DNA from: Nymphaea colorata
Lineage: Eukaryota; Streptophyta; Magnoliopsida; Nymphaeales; Nymphaeaceae
Length of the DNA: 64,000 nt
Reading direction: 5' to 3'
Assembly (NCBI RefSeq): GCF_008831285.2
Contig: NC_045145.1
Coordinates: 13,576,802-13,640,801 of the forward strand
Under the pieces are notes generated by a model, which was given only the letters and a program-made list of their open reading frames with translations, did not search any database and was not told the origin of the DNA. Made by a program: the position numbers and the translations under genes. Shown piece after piece: positions 24,901 to 37,200 of this stretch (the stretch's first letter is position 1; each line of letters begins with the position of its first letter).

Positions 24901-25972
24901 GATCGATGAAGTTGATCCTTAGCAGAAAACGAAAAAGGAAAGAAAAAGGTTAAGCTGAAATTGGATTGTCAAACACGTCCACAAGTTCAGAGGAAGGGGA
25001 AAGTGGCCCAAATCAGGTGATGGCTATAGCCGATATTGTTGCATATACATTTCTATGCAACTCATCTATGAAAGCAACAAAGCTTGTTAAAGCAAGGATC
25101 TTTAAGTCAATAGCTTCCACTAATATCTGGTGGTGAAACCTTCGAACAAACATCAAAAGAATCGGCCATATTCAAAACAAAAATGGAAAATGTGAGCAGC
25201 TCGCTGATCATAAAGGCAGGTGAGGATCTAGAGCACGTCTAGAGCTCCAGCAATTAGAACATATTTTGATCCATCAAATGCATTGTCGACCTCAGAGATA
25301 AATTGGAAACATATTTGTTCTGACAGTGCATCTATCGCAACTGAAGTGACGTGTATATATATATATATATATAGATATAAAGCACACGCGGATATATGAC
25401 GAGTTGACAGCCTTTCTCACATGGATTGCCCTCCTTGCTCAGCTGGTTGATTTTAGGCATTCAAGTTGAAGGAGACTTAGAGTTCAAGCATAGAGCGTGC
25501 ATATATAGTATAAAACGCGAAAGTAATAATACGGCGATTAGCAGCTTAAGTGATTCAGAATATTGATATTATACTTTGATATGAATGAAGTCTGCATCTT
25601 AAAATTGAAGAAAAAAGCGGCTTCTTTCGGAACTGTATGCAGCAACAAGATTTTCCGTTGTAAAAATCCTCAGAATAAGGCGATGCATCGATCTCCATGG
25701 TACTGCTCAGCTGCTGGCTGCTGCGTATAACTAGCTACGCCAAATCGTACATTAAAATATTATAGCCTTTTAAGTATATAATTGAATAAATAAATAGAGT
25801 TTTGACAATATGTGGATAGAGAAAATAAAAGAAGTACGTAAATTTTATTTGTAAGTCATCTATATAATCTGTTTGATGCTTCACAACGCGACACAGGTAA
25901 GGTTATTTTTTCAAAGTCAATTTCAACATTGACATTTATTTTTTAAAAAGTATTTGTACGCATGGTACCTCA

Positions 25973-26200
25973 GGGTAGGCAGGCGGCTGCCCGCTGGTGA
26001 TGATGGGGGAGGCACGACCTCTTTTTTGGTCCTTTTTTTTTTTTTTTTTTTGGTTAAAGAACAAAAACTGAAAAATAAGGGGAGGTCGTCGCCTCCCCCG
26101 ATTGCTGCTGGCCTTCCCCTGTCGGCAGATCGTTCGCTAGGGGAAGCAGGCAGCAGCCCAGAAGCGAAGATGGGGAAGGCAACGGCCTCCCCCACCCTCA
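25973..26200. repeat. GC-rich three-copy repeat with a hairpin
   Basis: A unit of about 50 bases (core AGGG..CAGGC..GCCC..GATGGGGGAGGC..GACCTC) occurs at about 25973-26021. It recurs as a diverged direct copy at about 26138-26190 and as an inverted copy at about 26082-26124. The first and inverted copies can pair: GGGGGAGGCACGACCTC at 26005-26021 against 26082-26099, with one extra base. The 60-base loop between them contains a run of about 20 T. Origin is unknown; a MITE-like or nested element is possible. Confidence 0.6.
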
Positions 26201-27927
26201 ACACTCAACATTGAGCATCTGTTTTTTCTTGTCTAATAAAATGACGTCTGTATGGACGGCCCAAACCAGGCAGGTGTTATATATATCCTCTTGTTATCAC
26301 CTCTATTAAAATACCATAGAAATATTGGCCTAAGTGTAGATGTATATGTAGTTTTTGTTATGTCAAATGTCGTTGCCTGGATAGATAAATTTAAATACTT
26401 ATCGTTAAAAAATAGTTATCACATTGTCAAGAAATGTTTATAGCACGACAATGATTTATGATGGCTTCAGCGACGATTTATATTTCTTGTAGGGCGATGA
26501 AATTTTAACAGGCTAGAGATGTTATATATACCTAGTATACAGGTCGACGGAATTTTACTGGTTTCGTGATGCGTTTTGACCAAGTAGACTAGCGAATACA
26601 TGGTTCATTCAGCTCTTGAATCCTGATCAAGCAAACAACCAGCCGTGGCCCGTGTCCATGGGAGACAACTTAATTAAGAGATGTAAGTTAAAAAAGGAGC
26701 TCGGTTCCAATCACTCCATCATGTCTCCGTTTGGCACGCAAAGGATAGAAGGCATGATTATTCTCATCCTTTTGCCTTTCTGAAAATGACTTGGAATGTA
26801 AAACTCTAAGGTCAAACTGAAGTTTTCATCCAGGGAAATTTACTACTGCCTATTGTCCGGCCACATTAATGAAGCTTCAACTAATAACGACCTTCTACAT
26901 ATGGTAATTAACTGGCCAGAGTGGGTCAACTGTCTAAGTACTGGCCGCCGCTTCTCCCAGGCTTGCGCTAACCTCTTGGGTTCTTGGGTTGGGTGTGCTC
27001 GCATCTGTAGACCCATCTTCTTGAAATACTAAGGGAACCCTTCTTTTTCAAGTATTTTTTTCGCCATATACAGGTCATTTCGCTTTGGGGTCATGGCCTG
27101 TTCAGATGAAGTCTCACAGGATCATAATTACCGGTAGATTGAATTGCGTTCGCCATTAGCTACAGTGTGATGGGCAGTCGGTCTGAGACCAGAAATCTAA
27201 GTTCCTCTGGATATCAGACATCCAATGCCGATTGCCGTTACTTTTTTATATTTGTTGTCTTCCATTATTCCATATCCTGTTGTAACAGATTAGGAAGTGG
27301 ATTATGGGCATCGATACTTTTTCCAAACTGAGAGATCTTCTCCCTCTCGCGCTGTATAATATTTGACGTTAATACAAAAGAAAATATTGTTTTTTGCTGC
27401 TCCACTTTCCCTTTTTTCCCTTCGCAGCCTCTCCTTAACTCTTTCCATCGACCGTTCACATTTGACGCTCGGGCCTCTTCATCTTCAAACCAGCTAGCAA
27501 GCTTTAAGCCTGGCCTCACCTTCTTCACTCATGGTTAATGTCACACCACTGGCACTCGTAAAGATCCAAGCCATAAGCATCCGCGAAAGATTCACTGGGG
27601 TTTGCTCTGTTCGGTTCAAACAGAAAAAGCTTCAGAGTACCAGAGACAGCATGCTATAACAACTTATATAGTGCAAACTCTATTAGGCAACAACTTCGAA
27701 GATAACGGAAGCCTTAGCACATTAGGGTATAGAAAACACTTGATGGAAAAAAAAAACGACAATGAACAGCATACACAATGAACGTAAATATAGATCATGT
27801 GGTAGATACAAGATCAGTTTAGCAGTCGCAGATCATATAATAGCGAAACAACAACCTTCTAGAGAAGCTTGTTGTGTTTGCATGAGCGCACGTGTGTGTA
27901 AATAGATGATGGCGGTGGTATGCTTGA

Positions 27928-28206
27928 TCAAGCTACTATCTTCATGCCCAGCCTGTTCTGAGCAAAAGCAACCAGATTCTCCATCTCCTCGTCGTCAAGA
28001 AGACCGTCCCCATTGGCGTCGGCTTCCCGCATGCCTTCTTGGCTCTTGAACCAGCTGAGCCTCACGCTGGCGCTGCGCATGGCAGCCCGCAGCTCCCTCT
28101 TGCTTATGAGACCATCGCCGTTGCGATCGAACTGCTTTAACCACCTCTTGAAGTCCTCCAGGGAAAGGCTTGGTTGGCAGTGAGCACACTTCAGCACGAT
28201 CGTCAT
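27928..28206 (-). CDS. Small EF-hand calcium-binding protein (two EF hands)
   Basis: A single-exon gene of 92 residues. It has two canonical EF-hand loops, DRNGDGLISKRE (about residues 27-38) and DANGDGLLDDEE (about 63-74). Both have Asp at positions 1, 3 or 5 as required and Glu at position 12, so both should bind Ca2+. The N-terminus (LSLEDFKRWLKQFD) is the entering helix of the first hand. The two hands are joined by RAAMRSASVRLSWFKSQ, and the protein ends in a short helix (AFAQNRLGMKIV). The size fits the small plant CML/polcalcin-like group, which act as calcium sensors in the cytosol. No signal peptide or myristoylation site is seen. The leader just upstream is CT/GA rich and a TATA box lies at 28314. 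The specific target is unknown. Confidence 0.9.
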   Translation of the reverse strand: MTIVLKCAHCQPSLSLEDFKRWLKQFDRNGDGLISKRELRAAMRSASVRLSWFKSQEGMREADANGDGLLDDEEMENLVAFAQNRLGMKIVA

Positions 28207-28313
28207 CTTTCTCTGTCTCTTAGTAATTTGTTTCTCTCTTGCTCTGTCTTCTCCTAACCAAAGCCACGTTCACTTTGTTTATCACGATCAGATGGCCAAG
28301 AGGATCAGCAATC

Positions 28314-28320
28314 ATTTATA
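28314..28320 (-). promoter_or_regulatory. TATA box of the EF-hand gene
   Basis: The minus strand reads TATAAAT about 108 bases upstream of the ATG at 28206. A plus-strand TC-rich block (28325-28363) lies directly upstream of it. Confidence 0.55.
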
Positions 28321-29260
28321 AGCATCTCTCTTTCTCTCTCTAGATCTCTCTCTCCCTTTCTAAAATATTATATTTTATTCAAAACAAAGTTGCCATCCAT
28401 TGTTCGTCCTTATCAAGCCGAAGAATCGTATAAAGGTGTTAGGCAGCACCATCTTCATGACCAAGAGACTGCCTTTGCCAACTCTACGTTTCCTTTCTTT
28501 GTTGCAGACGTGGAGTGCAGCTGATCATCATTGCCAATAATTTGACACCGCAGCTACCGTCGTTAATCGAAAGACTTTGACTGACCAATAATTAAAACTG
28601 ATATATACGCTCTTGATCTTGGGTTTTCGTATCACTTGGGTGTCATCGTCGTGCTCATCGCGTTTAACGTGATTCGTACTGTACCCGTTGTCAAACCCAA
28701 GAAAGATGCGTTGATTCACCAGGAATCATGCACAACCATCATCGTGGAGGTGGAGTTCTGTTTTCTTTGCACTCCGCTGCAAGAAACCACCCTTTCGTAG
28801 CTAAAGTGCTTCAAGCGAATATTAATGACTTTCTTGCAGTATTCCTTTTGAAAAGAAATGATGTTTCTGACTTTCACCCGCGAGTTGATCGTTGTGCGTG
28901 ATCTCTACGTGAAAAAAATTTAACGAAGAAATATTCGTCATAAAGGGCGGCGGCCACCGATGAAGGGGCATGCATGGTCTCCGGTAGTGCCGCCTGCTTG
29001 ACCGCGGCCATAACGACGACCTACATTATCAATCTAAAGTTGCTTCCAATCTGACACAACGGGACCTAGCATGACTTCAATCGGAACCTTGAATTTGTTT
29101 TCCAAGATTTAATCTTCTTTTTTCCTTTCTACACTCAATTAGTCCTCAAAAATTTTGAAGAAGCACGCCGGAAACTGCCTATACTGCCTATGGCCAGGGC
29201 ATATGCACGCACCCTGGCTTCCCTGTGCGTGTGTGTGTGCGTGCGTGTGTGTGTCTGTGT

Positions 29261-29292
<32 letters not shown>

Positions 29293-29763
29293 AGCCGGAG
29301 CTCTTTTCTGCAAAACTTGGACATAAGGAATAGTTTTAATATGAAAACACAGAATTTGTACTCAGTATAATTGACTTGGATTCAATTTTTTGAAGAATGC
29401 ATCAGATCACCTTTAGCAAGGCGATCTGATTGCTAATGGAGAACCGAAAAGGTTTTGATTGTTCAGATGGCGCTGCCAATGTAGAAAGTCCTATATTTCA
29501 GAGTCGCATGTGCTAAAAGCCTTACGTATTCGATTTGTTTATATTCTTGAAGAAAAATACATCTAAAGCTTAGTTGCCCAGTGAAAACCACTAAATTGGC
29601 TGCAACTGTGGAACTTGAGAATCCAGAACCACATATTTTCTTGCCCCTTAAGAAAAGTAAGGGTTGCTATTATTGAACAAGCCTACAAAGTCACCGTCGT
29701 GCTGCAACCTTATGGAAGACACTACTTCATCAACATTGTTTTTCTGAGAATGAACACCATTTA
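28321..29763. other. Intergenic region upstream of the EF-hand gene
   Basis: No gene seen. It contains the TC-rich promoter block at 28325-28363 and a GT plus GA microsatellite at 29225-29292. Short minus-strand frames (28528-28719) match nothing recognised. Confidence 0.55.
29225..29292 (+). repeat. GT/GA compound microsatellite
   Basis: An imperfect GTGTGTGC run is followed by a GAGAGA run of about 18 units with one interruption. Confidence 0.9.
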
Positions 29764-30191
29764 TATAACAACCTGATCCACTCCCGTGCTCGGGCCCTTA
29801 GTTCGACGAATCCCAACCCGACCCTAACAGTTTTGGTTTCAATCCTAAAAAGACTAGTAACCAAGACAATCATCTCATTAAAGTCTCTCTTTATAAGTCC
29901 TTGAAGATCCCTCACAATCTTCGATACGGGACTAAACTTCTGGAGTGCGTTCACGCGTGTGGGACCCCAGGTCCGAGTGTTGAAACCGACTCTGATACCA
30001 CTATAACAACCTGACCTACTCTCGGGCTTGGGCCCCTGGTTCGACGGATCCTAACCCGCCCTCTAGCAGTTTCGGTTCCAATCCTGAAAAGGCTAGGAAC
30101 CAGAACAATCATCTCATTAAAGTCTCCCTTCATAAGTCCTTGAAGATCTCTCATAATCTTCGATACGAGACTAAACTTCCGAAGTGTTACA
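29764..30191 (-). mobile_element. TRIM retrotransposon, copy 2 (minus strand)
   Basis: This is a terminal-repeat retrotransposon in miniature. Two similar LTR-like units (29764 to about 29948 and 30002-30191) flank a short interior. The interior holds a minus-strand primer-binding site TGGTATCAGAGT at 29989-30000, one base from the right-hand LTR. A direct 5 bp duplication ATTTA at 29759-29763 and 30192-30196 flanks the whole element, so the insertion boundaries are intact. The left-hand LTR lacks its last bases and the polypurine tract because of a small deletion near 29948. There is no coding capacity. It belongs to the same family as the copy at 52597-53054, which lies in the opposite orientation. 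Confidence 0.9.
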
Positions 30192-30206
30192 ATTTATCAT
30201 GGATTT

Positions 30207-31283
30207 TCTAACAAGTTAGCTTTCAAGTCATTTGTTGTTTCTTTTTGGACATTAGGGAGAATCTGGAACTTTCATGATGAGTTTCTTTTTCTTTTTCTTT
30301 TTTTTTTGAAAGAAAAACAATCGACGATGTATCTTCATTGATACACGCACGCAGGCAGGACATTACCAAGTTAATGGCCCATGATTACTACTGTCTACTC
30401 CGTTTTTCACCTTCCACGATCCGCCCAAACTGTTTTTCTAAACCTCCGCTCTGCCCACACCCTTGCTGAATTGAACATATGAAATGCGCCTTTCTAGCAC
30501 TTTGTATTCCTGCTTTTGTAATGTCGGCCTTGGTGAATGGCTTGAAAAATCACAGAACCAATCACAATCTGCAGCACCAAAGTTTGAATCAAGTTGGCCA
30601 CCTGATGATTGATTGAAGTAATCAATTGGGACAAGAAACCATGTCTTCTTGACGGTAAGATGTTCTTTCACTCTTTTTTGTGTTGGCAAGATGCACACGC
30701 TTTGGGTTAGGTGCCTCCAGTCATGTGGGCAGCTACCTCTTCGTAAAAACCATCTATCTGTTCTACTAATCTGCTTAGTGGCCCACAGTCCTCAAGGTAG
30801 AATCGTGGTCTTGATGATGAAAGGTTATCAAATCTTCCCGTCCAGATTACTGTTTCATGGATAGTTTTACCATCCTTTTTTTTTTCCCAAAAAAGCATAT
30901 AAAACTAGAGACCCGTTGTTTTAGTGCAGGCAGGCGGCGAAAAGCTTTGTTGCATTTGTAGAGTTCTGCCTCAATCTTTACTCAATATGATTCTACTAAG
31001 GTTGTTGCTCATGGCACCGCTTAGAGGCATAAATTGAGTGATGAACCTCCCTGCCAGAACCAATAATCCACAACGTAGTTTATCAAAATAGTCAACCCAA
31101 GTACAAGAGAAAAGACTAAGGCAACATGATGATGTACGCCAAAAATTGCTTATGAAATATTGCCTTATTAAAATTAGAGCTAAAACATCACAGAGGCATT
31201 TACTGTTAGATTTGCCCATTACGTTGTTGCAATTGGATGGACATAATCAAGCAAGCAAAAAGTTGCTCATATCGAGCCACACC
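30207..31283 (-). other. Region downstream of the chloroplast zinc-finger gene, with an unidentified ORF
   Basis: The minus strand carries two consecutive protein-like frames, 30707-30898 and 30438-30698. The latter reads WFLVPIDYFNQSS near its start and LQKQEYKVLERRISYVQFSK near its end. I do not recognise a family. An A-rich tract on the minus strand (about 30287-30308) lies 130 bases past the stop, which could be the tail of a retrocopy or just an A/T run. It could also be distal 3' exons of a gene I cannot assemble. The 3' UTR of the gene ending at 31284 must also lie in this region. Confidence 0.3.
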
Positions 31284-34200
31284 TCAAAGTGGCTTTCCAT
31301 TGTCTAAATCCTCCATGACATCTATGTCTTTCCTTGCAGTAATTTTCTGCACATATCCTGCAAACATGAAAGCTACAGATAAGTTCATTTGCAAATTATG
31401 ATGTTGAGAAAACAAAAAGTTGAGATCAATATAATAAACCTTGTAATATAGCACTTAAGCAGGCAATTTATATTGCTTTCGTTTTGTATACTGAGACTAT
31501 GAAAAAAAAAAGCTGAAAATTTCTGCATGAAATCTGACCAAATTGTTGATTCTTTTCACATATTTGAATGAATAATTCCAACTTATGACGTATCAGTATC
31601 ATAGTGGTTTCTTACAAGCAAATTGTATCATATCATTCATTCAAAAGGGTAACATCAAGAATAGAATCATACACAATTACCAAACTTTACTGCATCAATG
31701 CCCAAAGGAACCACATGTTGTGTTTTTCAGCAGAGAAAAGCTGCTTCGCAGTAACCAACTTTCATATTGCAATCCAGCACAAAAAGAACGTATCATTCAC
31801 AATCCACAAACGTTCAGTGCCTGACAGATGCCACACAGCATCAATCCACATGTACAAATATTTGCAGGATATTGCTCTTCAGTATGAACAATAAAGACTG
31901 CCAATGCAAGCTATATAAAAGAGGGTATCTGTCCCAAAATTGTATCTTAAATCACAAGCAAGACTGGTCTAATGATCTCAATTACCACTATGCCTCTCGC
32001 CTAGCAACTAATTCTCCAAACCATCGTTGCTTCCCGCCTCAACATTGAAATTGGAGGCAAGCAGTGCATGATGACCAGGAGAATCAGAGAGGCATCAATA
32101 TGACGATATCAAGTGGGGACATGCCTACAGCCACAAGGCATTAGCAGAATTATGGTAGCTGCTATGCAGCAGCCAAAAGACAAATGCTTGGGGCATGATG
32201 GCTGGGAGGTACAAATTAAAATTGGATGATAAAGAATCTCCAGGTTGTAGTAGCAGAATCATGATAACCATTAATATCAAGGAAAATCTTGCAATCCGAC
32301 TCTTCAAGAATACTCATCAGGCACAATGGAGTGGCACACATTCTTTCCACATCTAGAGCAAGATGAGGTCTCAACATGAACCGAACGCAGAAGGTAACAA
32401 GTTATGTATTTCTATACTTTAACATGTACTTCGACCATGTCTTGAGATAAGCATTTACCAAACTATAAACTGGGTGTGCAATCCCTGGTATGCCAACGTC
32501 TGAAAACCATTAAAAAGAAAAGGGGACAACATTTTCCCAGACTGATAAATAGGACATTATAGTACCACATATTATATGCCGCTGATGGTTGTATGTAGAA
32601 TGTTGATAATATGAGTTTGGCACAGTCAGACCCTGGACAAAGGGAAAAAGGGATTATGGAAAAGAAAAATTCCCCGTAGTTGCTGTTTCCACCTACACAA
32701 CAATTCACTTTCCCAAAGGAAGATTTTCATACATGTATGGAAAATCTTTCAGCCAGCAGGAAATGCTATTTCTTTCGCATTGTTCAGAAAGTACAAGAAA
32801 TTTGCACAGTTGACTTGTATCTCTCAGCCAGCAGGAATTGCTGTTTCTTTCTCATTGTTCAGAAAGCATAAGAATTTGCAAACAGTTGACTTATACTAGC
32901 CTTCTGTTTCAATTTCAAAATGAAAAGGCGAACACGAGATCCAAGACAAAACCCAAATCAGTGTGTTTTCCTAAAAAAATAACGAAACAATATTTTAGCC
33001 ATAAAAACAGCTCATTGATTGAAGAGAAACAGGGCAGGGATAAGAAAGGCTCTACCGTTTCAGCACCCTTGTTTAGCACCAAATTAAATAGTTGATGCAG
33101 CCACAAAAGAATGGGGTCTAAACAAGCAAAAATGACCATCGCCTGTAAGTTTACATGATGCCAAGCATCTTCCTCGAGGTTGACACCTTCTGCATCAGTG
33201 TGACATAAGACTAACTATTGCTTTCATGTCTTCTCACTCGTATCTGTATTCAACTTTATCCACAATAAATGATCGAAAGTGGAAATCATTGCCCAAGATG
33301 GAATGGATTATGATAGTGTTCTTTCAGTCAGAATTAGTCCCCGGGACCCCGAGACATTGGCTTCCGCCAACAGTGAACCCGCATATTCTACTAAGCAAAA
33401 ACACCTAGCATCTAAAAAACAGTCAAATATTCCTGCAATGATCAATCAAGACATTAATCACACATTCAAACTGAAAGTAGATTGCAACAATTCAGCTTCA
33501 GTGATTTTTCTTTGCACAAGATAACAAAAAGAGAAATTTATTGAGGGTATGCAAAAGGTGGTGAAAGATGGAACCTCAATAATACAGCAGTCTACAGGTT
33601 AGATCAAGCAAGGAATAAGTTGTTTTTAGTCTATACTGTTAGCCTTCAAAGTGAATGGCAGTTGACTTCTTTCCAGACTGCAAAACACGTATCTCTAACA
33701 GAAGCAGATCATCTTCGCTGACAACTAGAGATATCATAGGCCACAAAAACCGGTAAGCTCTGATCAAGCAACAAGCAAGCTATTTTTTAGTCTATATTGT
33801 TATTCTAATTGATTTTTGAATTGGATTCCCTTCAAATACATTATTTATCAGTAGAGTATCAAAAGATGTACTTCAGCAAGTCTCTAAACATTTGCTAACT
33901 AGGCTGGAATCCTTTAAGATTTAACTTAATGATCCCTTTGTAGGCTGAAATCCTTTAAGATTTAACTTAACGGTCCCCTCAGTCTTCACAGAGAGATTTC
34001 ATTTAGTGGTTGTATCCCCATTTCATTTACAACTTTTTGTTTTTAGTAACCACAATGATTTCCCATTAAAGTTAGGCCTGTATTCTTTCTCACTGTTGTT
34101 TGTATATAATCTACCTCTAAATATGTATGCATTGTTTATTTATTTTACTGGGAGAAGATGAAGTGACAAAGAATGGCTGAACCACAGAAATCTTATCAAA

Positions 34201-37200
34201 GGCATTCCCAGCTACCCCGCACTCTTCCCTCTTCTCCCCCTCCTCCCCCTCCCACCCCCCCCCCCCCCCCAACAAACCACCACCAAAAAAAAAAAAACAT
34301 AACTAAACAAAAACAAAAACAAAAATAAAAATCCGACCACCCACACCCCAAAGAGAAAAAGGAGAAAGAAAGAAAACAATGAAGGAAGAAAATGATTGTA
34401 TGTAGATTGAGATTTAAATTATACTGCTTAGGATCATGAATTTTAAGTGCATATGCATGTACCTATAAGAAATCAGATGCACGTCTATACCATTCATCAA
34501 CTCATTCTCCCTGATATAAAATGGTTGTATTGAGAGACTAGTAAAAAATTAGGTGGTAAAGATATGTTATGGTCTCCCCATCAGTATTTTTGAATCAATG
34601 TTTTCTTGTAAACCCCATTCCGTCTACATTCTGCCTGTTGGCTTGCTTTGCCAGTTCATTCCTAAGTAAAAAACCTACCCTGCACTTAGGCCATGTGTCT
34701 GAAAGGGTGAGAGAGGCACCGTGTGATGCCCCATCTCACCACCAGCACCTCCAGGGGTGCAATAGAAAACATGAGATATCAATACATTTTATAAGCCCTT
34801 TGGTGGAGGGTGCCATGTCATGAGACACCCTCCACGAGGTGTGAATGGGGGTCACATGGACAAGATAAACAGTCTTTCTTAGACCATTTCATCCACCTTT
34901 CATATACGTCCTTAATAACGAAAAGAATTTCAGATGTGAATCTGTTGCCCCGACAAGATAATGTATACATGCACTACTTTACAAACATCTTTAACTTATT
35001 TTGAAATAAAGCTTTCTTAATACATGACACGGACATATATGAATAGAAGTTCCTCCAAGTGTTCATATTCTGCACTTCAATTTGTTCCACTTTTTCACGA
35101 TTTCCTTTCCAGGGTTTTGCATGGCATTTCAGATGTTTGTCATGCCATCTTGAAAATTTTAAGAAGACAGGTTTCTGTAACAGCAGCATAATCTTAGTCA
35201 CAAGGTGCTATCATCTATAAAGCATTTTGGTACCCTGGCATTATGACCATTGTGTTCTCAAGAAAAAACAAAAGCACAAATCCGATGAAAAAAAATTGCG
35301 TAGTGCTGCAGTGGCTACTCCTTTTCTATAGGGTCATGCACTTACAAATTTTAAAAGCGAAATCAGTATCCTGAAACTGACCTTGCTTTGTATTTACTCA
35401 AAAGAAAAAATGCATGTATCTTCCCAAATCCCAAGTTCTCAATGGATAAGCTTAACGGTATATATTGCAGGAAACCTGATTCCCAATTTGACACATTTCA
35501 TCAGGCCGTTAAGGTACTAGCATCTACAGCATATCCTTTCATTATTTTATTTAACCTGTTTCTGAAGTATCCTCGGTAATGGAACATGTCATTGTCAGCA
35601 TCTAATTTTCTACAGATCCTTATCACGCCTCTTCTTCTTGTTCATCAAAATCTGTATATATATATATATATATGGAGAGAGAGAGAGAGAGAGACGCACA
35701 ATCCATGTAATAGGACCATATGAACTATTATTGTCCGTCATCCATTGCATGAGATCTAACGGAAAATATCTCATGAATTATGAATATTTGAATTTATAGC
35801 ATGCCTGAACTGCACATACCTTTTTTTTTTTTTAATCTTTTACTCCAGAGACAGTGGCAGTTCGGGCATGCTATTAATTTGAACTCCTATAGCTTTTTTC
35901 ATCTTCCACCCCTGAGATCCTCTTTAGTACATCTCATGCAATGAACGATAGACAATGGTTTATACAGTTGATACCTTTCTTCAGTCCATATAGAATAGAT
36001 AGACACTATATATATATATATATATAGCATTTGTGCTTATGTACAGTTTGGCAAGCCAGTCAAAAAGCAGCTGGTTTTCACAGCAGAATAGGAAACCACA
36101 AAGCTGTACTCATTCACCCAAACAAACTGTAGACGGCATACAAAAGCTAATAACAAAGAGAAGTTTTATTCACAAAAGCTACCTATTCCGAGGCAAGGAA
36201 TGCATTTGCAAACAGTCTCTTTCCCTTTCTTATTGTAGTAGCTCACATAGCCTGAACCTTGACAGCTTCTACACTTCCCTGTCCATTCATAAACAACTGG
36301 CTTGCAATCCTGTAAAAAGCAAAAAACCGAAACCAAGATGAAGCAAAATTAGCTCAATTAAAAAAAAACAGCACAGGTTCTCCATTCTAACAAAAGGAAA
36401 AGTAAAAAATAAAAGCAGAAAGCACAGTACCAGCAAACTATCTTTTTTACGTTTTGGAATCCATTTGCAAAGACGCTTCACCACATTCTACCGTCAATTC
36501 CAGTTTCGTTAAGCACGAGATTCCGCGTAAAGGTGGAGATTCGAATCATTAAGACTCACCATCCCTTAATTTCGGATACAACAACGAGAATCATTTGAGA
36601 AAAGCAAGCAATTCTTGACCCTAAAAGTTTTTCTCTGCCTACATTCCACCCAAAGAATGATTTTTCAATTCGAGCATCCTTTAGCTCATCGATTGACCAG
36701 TCCCTTAACCAAAACCAATTGGAAATCTACTCGAAGCAATGCACTTAACAAAGCAAGTAAGAACCCAAAATGAACACGTTTATATTAAAAAAAGGATAAC
36801 TGTCCAACATTCTGCCTCGATAGACAAAGGAAGTAATTCGTTTAGGAGGAAAAAACAGCTCCTCATCGTGTTCACCTTATGAGAACAATGACTTCCCTCA
36901 AAATATGCCCTCTTGTCCGATCATCCCATCAAGTTCACCAATTCCAAGATAGAAAAAAAGGAAACAGGGAAACGAAACCTCACTCGTTGAGCTAGAAAGC
37001 GATGAGACATCAACAAAGGAAGGGGCAACAGAAGACAGGTAGAAGGAAATGGAGTCGGACCTGAGTTTGGGGATCGCAGGCGACCCGCCTGTCGATCTCT
37101 TCAGGCGAGACGGGGGCGGAGTCGGGGTACGTCATCGGCAGAGGAAGGGCGTCCTCTCTGCTCAGGTAGCTCTCCCCGTCGCGCGCCCATTTTTCCCTGG

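Larger units (their letters stand above)
17831..27927. other. Ten-kilobase gene-poor region
   Basis: Apart from the promoter at 17.83-17.95 kb, no coding sequence could be supported on either strand. Contents seen: a GT microsatellite at about 18909-18933, A/T homopolymers near 21253-21334, a TA tract at about 25352-25372 and a GC-rich inverted and direct repeat cluster at 25973-26200. The frames at 19130-19600, 22596-22886 and 23979-24242 match nothing recognised. Confidence 0.5.
31358..36182 (-). other. Long intron 2 of the CxxCxGxG protein gene
   Basis: About 4.8 kb separate the exon ending CLGIG from the last 24 codons. It contains a 70-base tandem duplication (32749-32893), a shorter one (33899-33976), a poly-C/poly-A tract (34250-34300), a CT/GA and TA microsatellite pair, and a foldback element (about 35729-35957). 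No nested gene is supported. Confidence 0.75.

Noticed and set aside
27265-27528. Minus-strand frame of 87 codons
   Set aside because: Plausible composition at its start (VRPGLKLASWFEDEE) but no family recognised and no splice or promoter support; left as chance.
29730-30154. Minus-strand frames of 74 and 67 codons
   Set aside because: Both lie inside TRIM LTRs and repeat the same peptide, as does 52677-52868; they are non-coding repeat sequence.
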